The notes beneath the pieces are model-generated. The model had not been told where the DNA came from. It saw nothing but the letters and a program-made list of their open reading frames with translations, and made no database searches. Shown here in pieces: positions 23,423 through 33,485 of a stretch of 64,000 bases of DNA (position 1 is the stretch's first letter; each line of letters starts with the position of its first letter). The position numbers and the translations under genes were made by a program. The stretch is from contig CM026565.1 of assembly GCA_015143295.1 (NCBI GenBank), positions 31,008,052-31,072,051 of the forward strand. The letters are read 5' to 3'. Source of the DNA: Tetracentron sinense. Taxonomy: Eukaryota; Streptophyta; Magnoliopsida; Trochodendrales; Trochodendraceae.

Positions 23423-24607
23423 AAATAATCTCATAGATAAAAATTAAATAACAAACTCTTTAACCCAAGACAATACTCATCATGGATCGGATACCGTGCC
23501 TGACAACAAAAAGAAGAGCTTAAATATGAAGAAGCCCCCTTCCAATCTAAACACGGTGACAGCCTTGTAAATAGATTCATACAGCCGGGAGGGTTGCATA
23601 TAACTGCTAGGTTTAACCTTAGTGTATAAATACATTATTATGGATAATACCTCAGTGGCATCGAATTTATTTTGGCGGACGCCTGGCCTGAGTAATACTA
23701 TCGGGCGTTCATTCATTGTCCGGCAACTTGCGATAAAAAGGGGAGAAATCTTTTCACTTTCTTCTCATGATTTTGACTTCTCCCCACTTGATATCTCTCT
23801 CATTTTTATCACCCGTTGTTGGATGATTAATGGACGCCTGATGGTGTGACTCGGGCATCCACAGAGTAAATCTAATGCCTATCTTCACAAATTAAGTCAT
23901 CATTTATTAAATGTTAGACAAGGAACCTCAGTTCTTAGTTCGGTTGGACTTTGGTTTATAATTGTTACTAAAATTACTATTACGCTCTTAACTGTTTTTG
24001 AATTACAGTTAACAAGTTTGAATTTCTATAATAAAAAAAAATTTCCTTAAAAACAGGTTAAATGCTTTAATCATAAGGGTTAAAAAATCTTAACTATAGT
24101 TAAAGGGAGTTAAAAGAGGACATGTGTCATAAGTGTATAATAGTTATTTTACCACTAATCCTTAGGGTTAAAGGTTAGATGCTCTTAACTCTGGTTAAGA
24201 TTCACTAAACCTCAGGATTGAAACATTCAAACTTAGTTTCAAAATATTTAAAAAAAAAAAAAAAAAGTAAACACAAAGGTTAAAACTAATTAACTATAAT
24301 TTAAGGACATTATAATCATTTTACTAGCCGTAATAAACGAAAGTCAAATAGTACTAAAGGGTGAGGTCCTTTGTCGAAGAGCTAAATTATAAATATATTA
24401 TACATAACCTGATAACAATGTATTTATAAATTAAAATAAATTTAGCACTGATATTAAAAAAAAAAATTGCCCTAAGCTTAGCTGGGGTAATCTATCAATC
24501 CAAAGAGCAATCAAAATGATAATTATTCATCCAATAACGAATGATAAACTTTTTGTTTTCTCTGGTTGAAATAAATGATCTACTCAAAAGGTCCATTTTG
24601 AAAGCAG
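23423..24607. other. Intergenic; possible old LTR- or promoter-like tract
   Basis: Between 23480 and 23870 the DNA is less AT-rich and has a TATA-like GTGTATAAATACA at about 23620, but no coding region follows. 24050-24330 holds phrases of the GTTAAAAGGGACAC-type MITEs (TTAAAAGAGGACATGTG) in half-copies. No gene is recognised. Confidence 0.4.
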
Positions 24608-24840
24608 AAATGGAAAACGGACCGAGTTCAGCTTAGAAGCTAACCCCGGGATCTGATCTCATTAGTCCAGGCCTACTTTTTATCATCCATCAACTGTGGT
24701 TAGGATTCACTCAGTCATTAGGGTTAAGCAACATAATCATGTTTTCTTTTAAAAATTTTTAATTTAATTAAATTTTACCGTGATTAAAGAGGTGTTAAAA
24801 GGGACACCGGGACACTGCGGTCAAGCTTTGAAGAGGACCC
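24608..24840. repeat. Dispersed repeat with GGAAAACGGACC head, copy 2
   Basis: Same phrase order as 16100-16325: GGAAAACGGACC, CAGCTTAGAAGCT, CCATCAACTGTGGTTAG, an AT-rich centre, and GTTAAAAGGGACACC. Half of the arms pair with each other. Confidence 0.6.
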
Positions 24841-24864
24841 CAGTTCCTCATCTCAGGACTCTTT

Positions 24865-25240
24865 TGAAAGGAGTCAAATCCTCTATTATCACCCCTAGAG
24901 GTCGTCACGTGTCTCCTTTGACACCCTTTAACTGTAGGTAAGGTTCATACACCCCTAGGTTCACCCATCTATTTTATTTTTATTTTTTTAAATATTAATT
25001 CTTTTTTTAAATTTAAAAACTGTTTTTAGAGTTTATTTTTAATATTAAAAACAGTATTTTAATTTTAAAAAAAGAATTAATATTTTTTAAAAAAACCCAA
25101 AAATAGGTGGGTGAACCCTAGGGGTGAGTGAACCTTACCCACGGTTAAGGGGTATCAAAGGAGACACGTGGTGACCTCTAGGGGTGATAACCGGATTTGC
25201 CAAATCTGGTTATCACCGGAGATGATTTGGCTCCCTTTTG
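24865..25240. mobile_element. Long-TIR MITE with G-box arms, copy 1
   Basis: The left end CTTTTGAAAGGAGTCAAATC is mirrored by the right end GATTTGGCTCCCTTTTGAAAG. The arms then carry CACCCCTAGAGGTCG, CACGTGTCTCCTTTGACACC and CCTAGGTTCACCCA, inverted on the right. Arms are about 130 bp around an AT-rich centre that also pairs with itself (AATTCTTTTTTTAAA…TTTAAAAAAAGAATT). The right arm carries a self-palindrome, GATAACCGGATTTG facing CCAAATCTGGTTATC. Second copy at 36397-36790. Confidence 0.88.
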
Positions 25241-26060
25241 AAAGGCTATAATCGGAAGTCTGTTTTGACACATAGCATGACGACGTAAAACAGCATGCTC
25301 GTATAAAGCAGCCGCCGACATGAAAAAGGGAAACGGCGTCAATTAGTGGATGCTATGTCTAAACTCTAAAGCCTTTTTGAACGCTTTTCTCTTCACTGAC
25401 GTCCGTTTAGTTGTCGTCAAAGGCCCAGCTGAGGATGAAGACGCGGCAACCGACGCACAACCAATTTCAAATTGGGGGCCCACTTAAAAAGGCCCTCCAC
25501 GATCCTCTTGATGATAGTTGCCACGTGTTTAATAATTGGCTCTATTAATGAAGTTGCTTCCTCATCTGTTACCAGAATCAGAATCAGAAAACAGCCCCAA
25601 GATCTCTTCTCGTATGCTTTTAACTTTCAAACCACACCTTATTTTTTTTCCTTCCAGTAAAAATATGCAAAGGATAAGCTTTTATCCTAGTTGATTTGGT
25701 CTAATGAATTTGTATGTTAAAAAATTAGGATTTCAATAGTTTAAGTAAAGTCTAATGAACAAATAGAGTTAATACTGACAAATTAGAGTCTAATGAATTA
25801 TTTTAGAGTCGTTTGATTAGCACATTGTTGTAATGTGACTTTCAAGGAATTTATTTTGACATTCAATGATTGATTTTTAAAAGGCATATCACGTGTCAAG
25901 ATTTTAGAGGGACCGCTGACCAAAGAAGATGTATACAATCTGTTCGAAATTTCCTTTCCCTTGGACTCGATCCTAGGATCACTCTTTAATGTGGGGGCGA
26001 TTGATAGATTAAGGGACATGTTCTTAGCTATTTCCAACTTCTAAATATGAGCAATTTACT
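25241..26060. other. Intergenic, no supported gene
   Basis: The stretch 25380-25640 is less AT-rich, and one frame has a hydrophobic run (LLMIVATCLIIGSINEV). That frame lacks a good ATG context and has no recognised family. The rest is AT-rich. Confidence 0.4.
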
Positions 26061-26063
26061 AGC

Positions 26064-26243
26064 AGGAGAAAGAGCAAATGAGCAGCCCTAATTGTAGCCC
26101 ACTGGGCTAGCATGCAGAATACTAGTTCATTCCAAAAAAATAATTTCTTATATCGATATTAAGTTTTATTAAAAAATTTATTATTGGAGTGGATCAATAG
26201 CCTATCTGTTGTAGCCGTTCATCTGCTCTCAACAAAATCATCT
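26064..26243. mobile_element. MITE, family with GAGCAAATGAGC ends, copy 2
   Basis: The left end AGAGCAAATGAGCAGCCC…TTGTAGCCCA and the right end (inverted GAGAGCAGATGAACGGCTAC) match. The phrases TAGTTCATTCC and GGAGTGGATCAATAG also pair. Sister of 11151-11336. Confidence 0.75.
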
Positions 26244-26249
26244 TCTCCA

Positions 26250-27650
26250 ACTCAATAGCGACAGAGGTGGCATGACAATGAGTTCAGTTGGTTTAACTCC
26301 AATTTAGGGTTGCACAACAATGTAATCAGGGGTGGAGAAGCTAAGGGATGGGGGCTCTGTCACCTAAACTTTTGAGAAAAAAAAAATCTTTACAAACGGA
26401 CACAAACAAATGCGATTATCAATTAACTTGGTTCTCAAAAAAAAAAAAAAATGGGGACTTCGCCCGAACCCTCATTGATAACCCCCTACAAGAGAATCCT
26501 GGCTCTACCCTAATGAGCATACCATCATTTCCCTGAACATGAAGTAACTTTATTTTATTACATGGATATGGAGAATTTTTATTTACTTTATTATGTTTTT
26601 GAGAGGGAGACATTTGCATATGTAAATTGAAGAAAGAGGATCCATCAAGCCATATCTACCAAACGTGGTGGTACTATCAATCAATTCCACATGAAATGAG
26701 TAAACCATATGAAGTGAAAGTTCAATGAATTAGAGATAGAGATGGACTTGAATAACCCATCCCTGGTAATTCAACCCCACCATTTTTATGAATTGGAGAT
26801 TGACATTCTAACTACTTGCTCTTGTTTTTCTTATTTTTTGCCTTATCCAAACTATCTGGAGTCGGCACCATGATCTATTTTATAATTCTGTTTATATATA
26901 TATATATATATATATAAATCTAATATTCTTTTAGAACATATGAATTTGCAAACCGATAGTCGTAGTTCAAAGCTAAGTACTTTTTAGTTATGATGTGACT
27001 GTAATTCCAAACTTTGACAATTAATTAGACTCCAAAACTGGTATCAAATTATGTTTTGATCCTAGAATTAAGAATTAAAAATTAGTTAAGTGTTTGCTCC
27101 AACCTTTTCATGTATTGGCATGCCTCCATTAAAAAAAATGGAATACTATTTTCTATTTTATTATTATTTTAAAATTTGAAGATCAGGGCTAAGCTAGCAT
27201 TACTCATTGAAGAAGATATAATGTTTGTACATGCACTTGCAAGCTGCCCATCATATTAAAGATAAAAGACTGAAAGCATTTAATGGGATACCACTTATTT
27301 TTATGTATTTCATTTGTTTGAAAACTTATTTGCATTTACTTTATTTTACTGTTGTGATTGCAGGGAAAAAAAGGTAAAAATAAAGTAAGCTAAAAGAATT
27401 TCCTTTTTGGTATTTACAAATGTATAAAAATCCCAATATTTTCTTGTCATGTCAATTCCTAATTGCCCAATAAAAGAGAAGATAAAATTACTTGTGAACG
27501 TGGGCTCCACTTAAAGTAATTCAATCTTACTATTTATTATGTGGTGATTAGGTGAAGCTTAAATTACTTTTGAACATGGGCTTCACTAAAAGTAATTCAA
27601 TCTTAATATTTATTTGGTGATTATTGATTAAGGCGCTAGCACTCCCAAAG
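26250..27650. other. Intergenic with dispersed repeat and (TA)n
   Basis: A 'CCCCC/AACTTTTGAG' dispersed repeat piece lies at about 26325-26510. A TA dinucleotide tract of about 12 units lies at 26892-26917. The direct repeat AAGTAATTCAATCTTA occurs at about 27515 and 27591. No coding region. Confidence 0.55.
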
Positions 27651-27654
27651 TAGA

Positions 27655-27812
27655 TATAGAAAGAATTTTTTTTAGGGTTGTGGCCTTCGGTGGAGGGAGG
27701 TCGATCAGGGATCCAATCTCCCTTGGATATGAGTTGCAAGATCTCCAATGCCCCCAGTTAACTTCTAACCGTACTAACTCTGTACCAAGTAAATGATGAT
27801 GACACCAAAAAA
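27655..27812 (+). mobile_element. tRNA-type SINE, plus strand
   Basis: Head GGGTTGTGGCCTTCGG, B-box-like GATCAGGGATCCAATCTC, body ATGAGTTGCAAGATCTCC, then AGTAAATGATGATGACACC and a short A-tail. Same body order as 39045-39192. Confidence 0.7.
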
Positions 27813-27814
27813 GG

Positions 27815-27985
27815 ATTATTTTTTACTTTTTTTGTATATCAATCGTTTACACAAGTTAGTAGCACATTAGTTTTGTGGGATTAGTCGCGTGAGGAGTTGA
27901 TTACTTGCAAATCATCACCCAGTGGGAATGGATCCCACTACCTCACACACAAGAGAGGCCACACCCTATGCGGTGGGATGTGAAA
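27815..27985 (-). mobile_element. tRNA-type SINE, minus strand, tail-to-tail with the previous
   Basis: On the minus strand: head with GTGTGGCCTCTCTTGTGTG, B-box-like GTGGGATCCATTCCCACTGG, body, and a T-run end at about 27820-27834. It faces the plus-strand SINE at 27655-27812 so that the two A-tails almost touch. Confidence 0.65.
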
Positions 27986-28599
27986 AAAAAAAAGGGGGAG
28001 GTGGATAACTAAAGAGACAAAGACGGTGGTTTATTATTACAAGAACAGTTCTCTTTTAAAGCATAGCCTCATGACATCACATGGAATGTCTAATAGTAGA
28101 TACAGTTCGATTTGGATGAATTTATTTCAAGGCTCTTAAATTGAAGACAAGGGATATCCATTTAAATTGCCATTACAACCACTGCTCTTGTCTTAGATTT
28201 TATCTCGATATTTGTTCATTGGAGATGAGGATGGCTTATTTCCGTTATGTTCCATGGACAACACGCCACTTGTCACACCTAAATTGCTCATTAAACTAAA
28301 GAGATATGTGGCCTATTAGTCTTAGAGGATTAAATTTTTTTCAACCTCACTCTCACTATAATAGGTGTAACACTATTCTTGTTTTACTTTCAAATCTTCA
28401 AAGGTAATGCAAACCTTTTAAAAAAATGATAGAAAAACATTAACACATGTCATCATCACAATGAAAGTTTGGAAGGTTTTTTTATCATATGAGGCTAGAT
28501 TTTCTCAAGGTATGATGTATGGCTGAGAACAATGCTTGAAAATAGTCCAGCTGGTCTATATATTTGTATTTTGTACAGCCCACTTAATTATGATTATTG

Positions 28600-28650
28600 A
28601 TCACCCGACAGTTTTTTTTTTTTGTTTTTTTGATGAATCACCCGACAGTT
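28600..28650. repeat. Tail-only retroposition scar
   Basis: A perfect 14-bp direct repeat ATCACCCGACAGTT (28600-28613 and 28637-28650) encloses only a T-rich 23 bp. This is the pattern expected when LINE machinery inserts little more than a poly(A) tail, here on the minus strand. Confidence 0.8.
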
Positions 28651-28839
28651 GACTTGCCTAGTTTTCCAAATTAGATACGTGACTTGATTTTTTGCGGGTT
28701 GGGTAACTCCGATTATAATTGGGTTGGGATTTGGGCTCACCGTATCCAACAACCCATAATTACTAGTTAAAATATTAATTATTGTATGTTAAACATGTTT
28801 AAGTATCTACTATTCGTTTTAAGGTATACTATTGACTAT

Positions 28840-29020
28840 GGTAAAGCGCTTCTGAGACCCCATTAGAGCCAAGACTATCGAGACTACTATCGAGACTATG
28901 CTCTAAGAACACGGGATTTCAAGTGATGCTATCATGTGAAATGGAGCTCACCTGAAATACCATGCACTTGGAACATGGCCCGATTGTCTCGGCCTAATGG
29001 GTCTCCGTCGCAAAGTCCTT
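28840..29020. mobile_element. MULE-type hairpin MITE with 9-bp duplication, copy 2
   Basis: 181 bp. Left end GGTAAAGCGCTTCTGAGACC, inverted right end AAGGACTTTGCGACGGAGACC. Inside there are arms with GAGCCAAGAC and TCTAAGAACACGGGATTTC. It is flanked by ATTGACTAT on both sides (28831-28839 and 29021-29029), a perfect 9-bp duplication. A local duplication (ATCGAGACTACTATCGAGACTA is imperfectly doubled) lies near 28880. Confidence 0.9.
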
Positions 29021-29377
29021 ATTGACTATTGTAATAATTAAATATATTAACACTTCTCTTTATTTTACCATATTTTAACAGGTTAGGAGGCGCGGTTTAG
29101 TTAACACTGTGTTCGGTTTGACGGAATGTAGGTTAGGCTCCGTTTGTTTGCACGTAAAATAGGGGAAAACAAATGAATTCCATGGAAAATGTTATTTTCA
29201 CCTGTTTGTTTGTAAGGAAAATATTTTTCATGGAAATCATTTTCTAGAAAAGAAACACTATCTGAGGAAAATGACTTCCTTTTTAAAAATCGGTAAGTCA
29301 TTTTCCGGAACGATCGGGAAAATCGTCGCGCAAGAGCCAACACCTTTTAAAATCACAAACCCTAGAAATCCCGATGA

Positions 29378-29596
29378 TTTCTCTGGATCAACCATTCGCA
29401 CAGAAAGAATCGATCTGAGATAGTTCTCCATGCTGTCGCCGACCACATCTCCGTCACCGACCTCATCTCCGTTGCCATCGCCGTCGCAGTCGCCTTCCTC
29501 GTCGTCGTCGCCATCGCCATCATCGTTGCCGTCGTCTTCCTCGTTGCCTTCTCTCTCTTCTTCTCTCTGGCATTCACTTCAGAGTCCGATCACAAG
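29378..29596 (+). other. Possible 5' exon of the Harbinger element gene
   Basis: A 73-codon frame with no in-frame ATG runs to the splice-donor-like CACAAG|GTAAAA at 29596/29597. Its second half is strongly hydrophobic (…SVAIAVAVAFLVVVAIAI, then IVAVVFLVAFSLFF) and GC-rich, built on GCC/GTC triplets at 29430-29560. Because an acceptor-like TTTCCTACAG lies just before the Myb ATG at 32496, this could be a leader exon joined to it. It could also be a captured piece of a membrane-protein gene, or chance low-complexity sequence. Confidence 0.35.
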
Positions 29597-29795
29597 GTAA
29601 AACCAATTCAGGGGATGAGGCAGTTGCTAGTAGGCAAAGGAGAGATTCCAATTGATTTCTAGCCATAGAATCACCTACAAAAGCCAAGTGTTTGTTCTTA
29701 ATGAGCTGAAAAAAGGTTGCAGGTTCGAACCTCGGAAGCTTGCATTGCTTAGGCTGCCACCTCCAGTAGAGATAACCCATGTCAGGAGCTCCAAA
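29586..29795 (-). pseudogene. Captured fragment of a TBL/PMR5-type O-acetyltransferase gene
   Basis: The minus-strand translation contains GAPDMGYLYWRWQPKQC, KLPRFEPATFFQLI and AFVGDSMARNQLESLLCL. These match the PMR5N/PC-esterase junction of trichome-birefringence-like proteins, which acetylate wall polysaccharides in the Golgi; GDS is the family's catalytic-serine motif. About 65 of some 400 residues are present. The signal anchor, the upstream cysteine-rich part and the C-terminal DxxH region are absent nearby, so it cannot make an enzyme. It lies within the Harbinger TIRs, so capture by the transposon is the simplest reading. The lower boundary coincides with the donor-like site at 29597. 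Confidence 0.85.
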
Positions 29796-29859
29796 CACAA
29801 AACCCTTAGATTTATTTCATACTCTACTCTCTTTTCTATGCTTTCTCTTAGATTTATTC

Positions 29860-30825
29860 TCTAATCCATAAAAACAAAACCCTTAGATTTATTCTCTATA
29901 TCTTCAGGTTTGTTTTGTGTTAAGTGGTTTGATAAAATTCTGATGTCCCTAGAAACACTTGTGCAGTAGCACATAATGCATAGTATTTGTTTGACAAAAT
30001 GCTTAGAACAGTCATATATTGTGTTATTTGAAGTTCTAAAACAGTGCATACACAATGCATGGGAGATGTTTGATAAAATGTCTAAAGCAGTGGTGTATGG
30101 ATGCCTCATTAATAGGCATTTCCCAATTTAGCTATACTATATATGTTTTTGAAGAACCTGGACCATGGATATACTGTATAAGTTATTTCCTGTAGACATA
30201 AAACTATCAAACAATATTTTTACTCTTATTTATAGGTGTTTGATGAGAGATTATTGTAGTTGGAGAAGTAGGACTTGAGTTTAAGCTCATTAGCGATTTT
30301 CCTGATGGGGTTGATCATAGGACCCCAAATTTTTCCTATTGTGTTGTAACTTCGTTCAAATTTTCTTATGTTTACTGCTAATGACAGATAATATTATCCA
30401 TCAGTTATTTATGGCTTTGAATTAACAACAAACGGGGAATGTGTATGGGATCTGGAATTTGAAGTTATTAGTTTGGTAATGGAAGCACTCCAAAAGCCCC
30501 TGAAAGTTGTATGTAGAGTTTCTAGATATATTAGTTGCTTTTGTTCTCGGGGAGATGTGGGCGTCTAATTCATCAGGTGATATTTAGAGATTAGACACTA
30601 CTAAAACAAGGTGAGCCCCCCAGTCAACGTGTTCTCCTTGTATTCAATGTGCCGGCCTGATTGAGCAATCTAAAAAAAAGTAGACATGTTTCTGAGTAGT
30701 CCTTTCAAGTTGTTTTTTTCTTCTATGGTTCTTAATGGTTATCATGCAGGCTCTAATCAACTAAGCTAATTATGCAGGCACTGCATTTATATATCTGGTG
30801 AATTGAAAGAAGAGGGTGTGATGAA
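29860..30825. other. Harbinger interior, no recognised coding
   Basis: AT-rich interior of the transposon. The phrase AAAACCCTTAGATTTATT occurs twice (about 29799 and 29876), with a part-copy at 29848, so there is a local direct repeat at the edge of the TBL piece. TGTTTGA(C/T)AAAATG phrases recur at 29989, 30068 and nearby. No transposase-like frame was seen. Confidence 0.5.
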
Positions 30826-30828
30826 GCC

Positions 30829-30960
30829 ATGAAGGGTCATGAGTCTCGTTCAACGTCTTCATGTGCAGCTTGCAAGCTCTTGAAGAGGAGATGCTCTTCC
30901 AATTGTATCTTTTTGACCTATTATGCATTATCAAAATTATATCAAGTACTTATGATCTAA
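30829..30960 (+). pseudogene. LOB-domain (LBD/AS2-like) N-terminal fragment
   Basis: Frame MKGHESRSTSSCAACKLL, then KRRCSSNCIF and LTYYALSKLYQV, ending at TAA 30958. The spacing C-x2-C-x6-C-x3-C (residues 12, 15, 22, 26) is the LOB zinc-finger-like motif of plant LATERAL ORGAN BOUNDARIES DOMAIN transcription factors. After NCIF the usual (A/S)PYF and GAS block is absent or decayed, so it is not a complete domain. It lies inside the Harbinger TIRs. The frame at 31666-31935 may be the C-terminal remainder of the same source gene, but I cannot show that. Confidence 0.75.
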
Positions 30961-31665
30961 TAGATATCATTGAATGCGCTTTGAAGCAGAATTTGCTAAC
31001 CAAATTTAGAGCAGGGTTTCATTATGCACTCTGGATTCATTTATTTATTTTGTAAAGTAACTCTGTAGTAAGAACATATGACGTTTGTTTTCTATTTTTG
31101 TCATTCGAACATAATTTGTCAGAGTTGGTCTAATGGTATGAATTATATGTTCTCTCCAACTCTTTTAGTATTTACCTTTAATTTAATCTCATCAAAGCCC
31201 ATTTTATAATTCTATCTAGATGCCAATACATGGAAGCATAATAATATAATTCGTTATTTAATTGTATTGTTCATCTTTTTTGCAGTAGCTATATGTTCAG
31301 AATATATACCTCTCTGGTTTTATATCTACTAATCGGTGAAACGAAATGAATTCATATGTTCTCTCCAACTCCTATGATATTTTCCTGAATTTTAATCTCA
31401 ACATGGCACATTTTCTTATTCATATTTATTGTCTAGTAATGGGATGTCGGTGATCACCAATATGAGAGAGAATTTTGCTTTCTACTATGAGAGCACGAGT
31501 TAGGTGGACAGCTAACTTCATGGGAGGAAGGTTCAGAGAAGGATCTTCCAGAGAATTGCCGAATAGAGATCCCAGATCTAGAGCAGTACTATGAAAGAAT
31601 CTTGCTTTCCACTGTGTAAGCATGAAATTTTATAGGAGCAAGGTTCAGAAAATATTATAGATGAT

Positions 31666-31935
31666 ATGCACATGTTGCAAGGCCATGACAGTTATCCGGT
31701 CCAGCTCGACGAAATTGTCTATAGCAACCCACAAGCACAAAGATTAGATTGGCTGGAGTGTTTTTATGGAGTGGACATGGTCAATGCTAGCACTGGGACT
31801 AATTTAGAAGAAAGAAGCAATTGGGATAATACAAGGTCTATGGTTTATCCTCCTATTATCTCCAATTACGAAGGTTTCCAACAAGGGACGCTACAACAAT
31901 GTGGTTTTGAGTCGGGCTACCTCGAGTCGAAATAA
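31666..31935 (+). pseudogene. Unrecognised 89-codon frame, perhaps LBD C-terminal part
   Basis: Starts MHMLQGHDSYPVQLDEIV and ends QCGFESGYLESK. The composition looks protein-like (few rare residues, several Trp/Tyr/Asn), and it sits 0.7 kb after the LOB-domain fragment on the same strand within the transposon. LBD proteins have variable C-terminal regions, so identity cannot be judged by eye. It could be a captured exon. Confidence 0.4.
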
Positions 31936-32014
31936 CTGCACTGTACATGGATGGTGTAATTTTGTACCAGTAGCAAAGGTGGTGTTAGATTCCCAGAAAA
32001 CCCCAAATAAACTC

Positions 32015-32260
32015 TCAGAGATATGCTTCTTCTTTTGCACTTCCATTTTCATTCTGACTAGTTAGTGTTCTCTCAAATTTATTTGCTCTTGAAGGTTGTT
32101 CGGATAATTCATCAGAATGGTTCATCTCTAGATCTAGAGGTTTCTGTTGGACTAAATTTCCTGTGCTTGATGCTGAACAGGGAATCTTAGGAGCTTGAAA
32201 GCCTAAATATGATAGCATTTGACTGCAACTGGGTTCTATTTCCTTTGTTGACATGAGCAT
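32015..32260 (-). other. Unrecognised 81-codon frame inside the Harbinger element
   Basis: The minus-strand frame starts MLMSTKEIEPSCSQMLSYL and continues through LGFQAPKIPCSAS and NHSDELSEQPSRANKF to a TGA. The residue mix is like a real disordered protein segment. It is opposite in direction to the flanking LBD and Myb frames, so it may be another captured exon. No family is recognised, and chance cannot be excluded. Confidence 0.35.
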
Positions 32261-32495
32261 GACTCATTATAAATATTCTGGAATTACTTATACCTTGTGT
32301 AAGAAGTGCCTACTTCGACACTTGCTACAAAGGCTTTTGCAACTTCCATCCATTAATTGCTTATACCTTGCTTATACCTTGTATATGTAATTTTATATAA
32401 ACACTTATCCATGATGATGAGATGAAATGCATTTTTTGATTCAATGATTTTATTTAGGATATCTTTTACCTCATTTGATTTTATTTCCTACAGAA

Positions 32496-33485
32496 ATGGA
32501 ATCATCAAAAAATCAAGTTGGTGACAAAAGAAAAGAGGGAACAAAAAAGCAATTCAGGTGGACAAAAACTATGGATCGTTTATGCCTGGAAATTCTAGCA
32601 GAAGAGGCAAAAATAGGGAATAAGATCGACAAAACATTTAAGAAGAGTTCTTTCACCCGAGTAGCGAAAGAAGTTAGCGATAAGTTCAATGTGTCTTGTG
32701 GCGTCGGACATGTGGAAAATCACCTTAGAACTACTCGAAACACATGGCGGATTATTCAAGAGGTTCGTAAGGGTAGTGGATTTGGATGGGATGATAATCT
32801 TAAGATGATCACAGCTAGTTCTGTTGTGTACAATGACTACATTAAGGTATGTTATAATATTTCCAAATTTTATATTTAAAATATTATAATATGAACTTAA
32901 CACTTTGTGATTGTAAATCAGACACATCCTAACAATGATCAATACCTAAACAAGAGAATTGAAATGTATGAGGAAATAGCTCTTGTAGTCGGTGAGGATC
33001 AAGCGAAGGGGGATTTTGCCAAATCATATGCCGATGTAGATACAGAATCATCTATTCCTCCTTTTGATAGGAATGAACTGATGGACGATTGTATTGGTCT
33101 TGAAGGGATGGAAGAGCGGACGCATACCGAAAAGCAACAAGTTTCATCGAATAGTACATCATCCAATGTACGACGGTATGGAAAAAGGCTTCGTCGAAGT
33201 GAAGAGATGGAAAATAAAATAGAAATGATGGCGCAACAAATTGGAGAGATGGCTGCTGCAATCAGGGAAATGAATCAAGATAATTTTCCTAAAGAACTCT
33301 TTAAAGAAGTAATGAAAACAGAAGGCTTTGATTCTTCATTACTTATTTCAGCCTTTGATTACTTGTTAGAGCGCCGAGTGATTGGAATTGGATTTTTAGC
33401 CAAGAGTGAAGAGTTTCGCAAGCAGTGGATGCTCAAATTTCAGTCTCAGAGGGAGGGTTTTTCTAGTGGTGATTGTTTGTTTTGA
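32496..33485 (+). CDS. Myb/SANT-like protein of PIF/Harbinger element (ORF1 type)
   Basis: Two exons, 32496-32846 and 32922-33485, joined by a 75-bp GT-AG intron in phase 0, give 304 aa with no damage. The ATG at 32496 is preferred over upstream near-starts because an acceptor-like TTTCCTACAG ends two bases before it, implying a non-coding leader exon. Residues about 20-125 form the Myb_DNA-bind_3 trihelix-like domain: FRWTKTMDRLCLEIL, then HVENHLRTTRNTWRII and the SGFGWDDNLKMITAS block. A charged region, a KRLRRSEEMENKIEMM coiled coil and a conserved C-terminal segment (FDYLLERR…EEFRKQWMLKF) follow. In PIF/Harbinger elements this protein helps the transposase enter the nucleus and bind the ends. 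Host relatives are called L10-interacting or trihelix-like proteins. Its intact frame without a neighbouring transposase is notable. Confidence 0.9.

Noticed and set aside
25472-25660. 62-codon frame with a signal-peptide-like hydrophobic start
   Set aside because: The frame begins at TTG, the first ATG is well inside the hydrophobic run, and no small-peptide family is recognised.
29362-29577. Minus-strand frame rich in ATTMMAMATT residues
   Set aside because: Shadow of the GC-rich triplet patch; low complexity and no family.
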